Shown here piece by piece: positions 62,101 to 64,000 of a stretch of 64,000 nt of DNA. This DNA comes from JANLQX01 sp031368215 (GTDB lineage: Bacteria > Actinomycetota > Acidimicrobiia > Acidimicrobiales > JANYDT01). A model generated the notes under the pieces. That model searched no databases, was not told the origin of the DNA, and saw only the letters and a list, made by a program, of their open reading frames with translations. Position 1 is the first letter of the stretch, and each line of letters starts with the position of its first letter. A program made the translations under genes and the position numbers. The DNA lies in NCBI GenBank assembly GCA_031368215.1, contig JANLRD010000041.1, forward strand, positions 31,723 through 95,722, given 5' to 3'.

Positions 62101-63768
62101 ATGGCATCGGTCATCGCGTCCGGGCTGACCCTCGGTTACGGACCCGTCGTTCTGGCCGAGGGGATCGACCTTGTCGTTGCCCCGGGGCGGGTCATCGGCC
62201 TGGTCGGTGCGAACGGGGCGGGGAAGACCACGCTGCTGCGGGTGCTCGCCGGACTCGACCCGCCGCTCGCTGGCACGGTGGCCCGGGTGCCGTCGACCAC
62301 CACCGTCGGATACCTGGCTCAGCAGCTCGATCTCGCTTCGGCCGACGAGACAATCGGTGACTGGCTGGCGCGCCGTACCGGTGTCGGTGCGGCGGCTCGC
62401 TCGATGGAGGCCGCCGCTGACGCGCTGGGACGGGGCGATGCCCTGGGCGACGACTACGGCGATGCCCTCGATCGCTGGCTCGCACTCGGCGGCGCGGACT
62501 TCGACGACCGTGTGCCGTCGGCGCTCGCCGAGGTAGGGCTCGACGCTTCGAAAGGTCCCCGTGATCCCGTGGCTGTCCTGAGCGGCGGGCAGAAGGCACG
62601 CGTGGGGCTCGCGGCGTTGGCCCTTGCCCGCTTCGACGTCTTCTGCCTCGACGAACCAACCAACGATCTCGATCTCAACGGCCTCATGCTGCTCGAGCAG
62701 TTCGTGGCCGACGTGGTGAAGCGCCCGGCGGCGGTCCTCGTGGTGAGCCATGACCGTGTGTTCCTGGAGAACGTCGCAACGGACGTCATGGAGCTCGACG
62801 CCGTCGAGCGGCGAGCCGAGATGTTCGGCGGAGGATTCGCGGCCTTCTTGAGTGAACGCGACACCAAGCGTCGTCACGCCCAGGAGGCGTATGAGGACTA
62901 CTCGTCCCGGCATCGCGATCTGCTGGACCGGGCGCGGACGACGAGGGAGTGGGCGGACAAGGGCGTGCGCAAGAGCCGGGCCGATCTGAGGAAGAAGGGC
63001 GCCGATCCGGACAAGATCGGCCGCAAGGCGAAGGCGGAGACCAGTGAGAAGCAGGCGGGCAAGGCATCGCGGCTGGAGAAGGCGGCGGAGCGTCTCGAGG
63101 AAGTGGCGGAACCGCGCAAGGTCTGGGAGCTGCGTTATGCCATCGCAGAGGCTCCGCGTTCGGGTTCGGTCGTCGTGACGATGCGTGGAGCGACAGTCCG
63201 GCGCGGAGACTTCGTGCTCGGTCCGATCGATGTCGACCTCTCCTACGGCGAGCGCGTCGCGCTGACAGGACCGAACGGTGGGGGGAAGACGACGCTGCTC
63301 TCGATGCTTCTCGGCCGTGTGGCGCCCGACGCCGGCACGGTGCACCTCGGACGCGGCGTGGTCGTCGGTGAGCTGGACCAGGGCAGGGTGCCCACCGAGG
63401 GCGACGTCACGCTGGTCGACGCGTTCTTGTCGTGGTATCCGGATTCGACGATCGCCGACGTGCGAACGCTGCTGGCCAAGTTCGGGCTCGCCGGCGACGA
63501 TGTCGCCCGTCCGGCCCGATTGCTGTCGCCGGGGGAGCGGACCCGCGCGACCCTCGCCCGGTTCCAGCACGACGGGGTCAACCTGCTTGTGCTCGACGAG
63601 CCGACCAACCACCTGGATCTCGCGGCCATCGAGCAGCTCGAGACGGCCCTCGACAACTACCCCGGCACGCTGATCCTGGTGAGCCACGACCGCCGTCTCC
63701 TCGACGCCGTCCGCGTCACCCGCCGCTGGCACCTCGACTCCGGCCATCTCCGCGAGTCACTGGCCTAA
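62101..63768 (+). CDS. ABC-F family ATPase
   Basis: A 555-residue protein with two ABC domains and no membrane part. The first has GANGAGKTT, signature LSGGQKARVG and FCLDEPTNDLD. The second has GPNGGGKTT, LSPGERTRATLA and VLDEPTNHLD. They are joined by a charged linker (about 250-350, Lys/Arg-rich). ABC-F proteins act on the ribosome, some giving antibiotic protection. Which subgroup this is cannot be told from sequence by eye. It starts 95 bp after gyrA. Confidence 0.87.
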   Translation: MASVIASGLTLGYGPVVLAEGIDLVVAPGRVIGLVGANGAGKTTLLRVLAGLDPPLAGTVARVPSTTTVGYLAQQLDLASADETIGDWLARRTGVGAAARSMEAAADALGRGDALGDDYGDALDRWLALGGADFDDRVPSALAEVGLDASKGPRDPVAVLSGGQKARVGLAALALARFDVFCLDEPTNDLDLNGLMLLEQFVADVVKRPAAVLVVSHDRVFLENVATDVMELDAVERRAEMFGGGFAAFLSERDTKRRHAQEAYEDYSSRHRDLLDRARTTREWADKGVRKSRADLRKKGADPDKIGRKAKAETSEKQAGKASRLEKAAERLEEVAEPRKVWELRYAIAEAPRSGSVVVTMRGATVRRGDFVLGPIDVDLSYGERVALTGPNGGGKTTLLSMLLGRVAPDAGTVHLGRGVVVGELDQGRVPTEGDVTLVDAFLSWYPDSTIADVRTLLAKFGLAGDDVARPARLLSPGERTRATLARFQHDGVNLLVLDEPTNHLDLAAIEQLETALDNYPGTLILVSHDRRLLDAVRVTRRWHLDSGHLRESLA

Positions 63769-63773
63769 GACCC

Positions 63774-63897
63774 GCTGGGAGAGAGGTTGCCCCCATCCGT
63801 CGTCCGGTGCTGCGCTGCTCGCTCCGCTCGACTGCTCGCAACACGATTGGCGGCGCGCGCGTTGGGAGAGAGGTTGCCCCCACATATGGGGCTCTCC
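63774..63897. repeat. R1 copies 3 and 4 with R4-like stretch between
   Basis: Two truncated copies of the GGGAGAGAGGTTGCCCCCAT block (63774-63796 and 63861-63897) flank an R4-like stretch with CTGCTCGCAACAC (63832-63844). The second R1 copy keeps a degenerate palindrome (CCCCCACATATGGGG). Together they fill most of the 232 bp after the ABC-F gene; nothing else is seen to the window edge. Confidence 0.75.
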
Positions 63898-64000
63898 TGA
63901 CTGATCCGTGGGTGTCGGGGTAGGCCATCCGCGGGTGCACGCCGTTTCCTTCCTACGTTCTGAGGCTGTCGAGGCATCTGAACGAGGGGGAGGAGAACGG

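Noticed and set aside
62086..63747. A 553-codon minus-strand open frame opposite the ABC-F gene
   Set aside because: Antisense shadow; composition is that of a mirrored ATPase.
63769..64000. tRNA-Ile/tRNA-Ala genes that often follow gyrA
   Set aside because: No cloverleaf was found; the sequence is R1 and R4 repeats.

Overview
The window is a high-GC chromosomal segment that reads as Actinomycetota. Codon usage is G/C-ending, GTG starts are common, and the gene order around the origin is the actinobacterial one. The split kinase next to murJ, a WhiB- and intein-free origin block, GyrB/GyrA without inteins and a bacterial-type MetG make a deep-branching class such as Acidimicrobiia (Ilumatobacter-like) my best guess; that taxonomic call is inference. 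No rRNA, insertion sequence, prophage or CRISPR array was seen.

Layout. 0-14 kb is mixed housekeeping and accessory sequence: the end of a glutamine amidotransferase gene, tRNA-Lys, a TPR protein, tRNA-Gly, uridine kinase, a large Fe-S/CCG-domain oxidoreductase, a cation efflux protein coupled to a GH84 glucosaminidase, dCTP deaminase, an SDR, a three-gene ABC importer, an SRPBCC-DUF3995 fusion and an AAC(2')-type acetyltransferase. 14-27 kb holds dnaB and the rpsF-ssb-rpsR-rplI ribosomal/SSB operon. They are separated by about 9 kb of accessory genes: VapBC, a DUF2087 protein, a glycosyltransferase-like/methyltransferase fusion coupled to a DegT aminotransferase, a deaminase, an ABC-exporter remnant, metG and a DUF559/AbiEi-like gene flanked by repeats. 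27-35 kb carries a DUF192 lipoprotein, panB, a bifunctional penicillin-binding protein with its DUF5318 partner, an SDR, two tandem flavodoxin-fold reductases and the CCA-adding enzyme.

35-64 kb is the classic origin region, in the order GNAT, DUF6049, murJ, degV, Ser/Thr kinase, ECF sigma, anti-sigma-like protein, membrane protein, trxB, trxA // parB, parA, three parS sites, rsmG, jag, yidC, yidD, rnpA, rpmH // dnaA, oriC, dnaN, recF, dciA, gyrB, gyrA, ABC-F. Genes on the left (parB to rpmH) and right (dnaA to gyrA) of the rpmH-dnaA gap run away from the origin, so most heavily expressed genes are co-directional with replication.

The genes work together as a replication, segregation and envelope hub. 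DnaA opens oriC (AT/pyrimidine-rich tract plus at least six DnaA-box-like sites between dnaA and dnaN); DciA is expected to load DnaB; DnaN, SSB, RecF and gyrase act at the fork; and ParABS segregates the origin. MurJ, the PBP and the kinase link peptidoglycan synthesis to signalling. Intergenic spaces contain at least four short dispersed repeat families, mostly at gene 3' ends.
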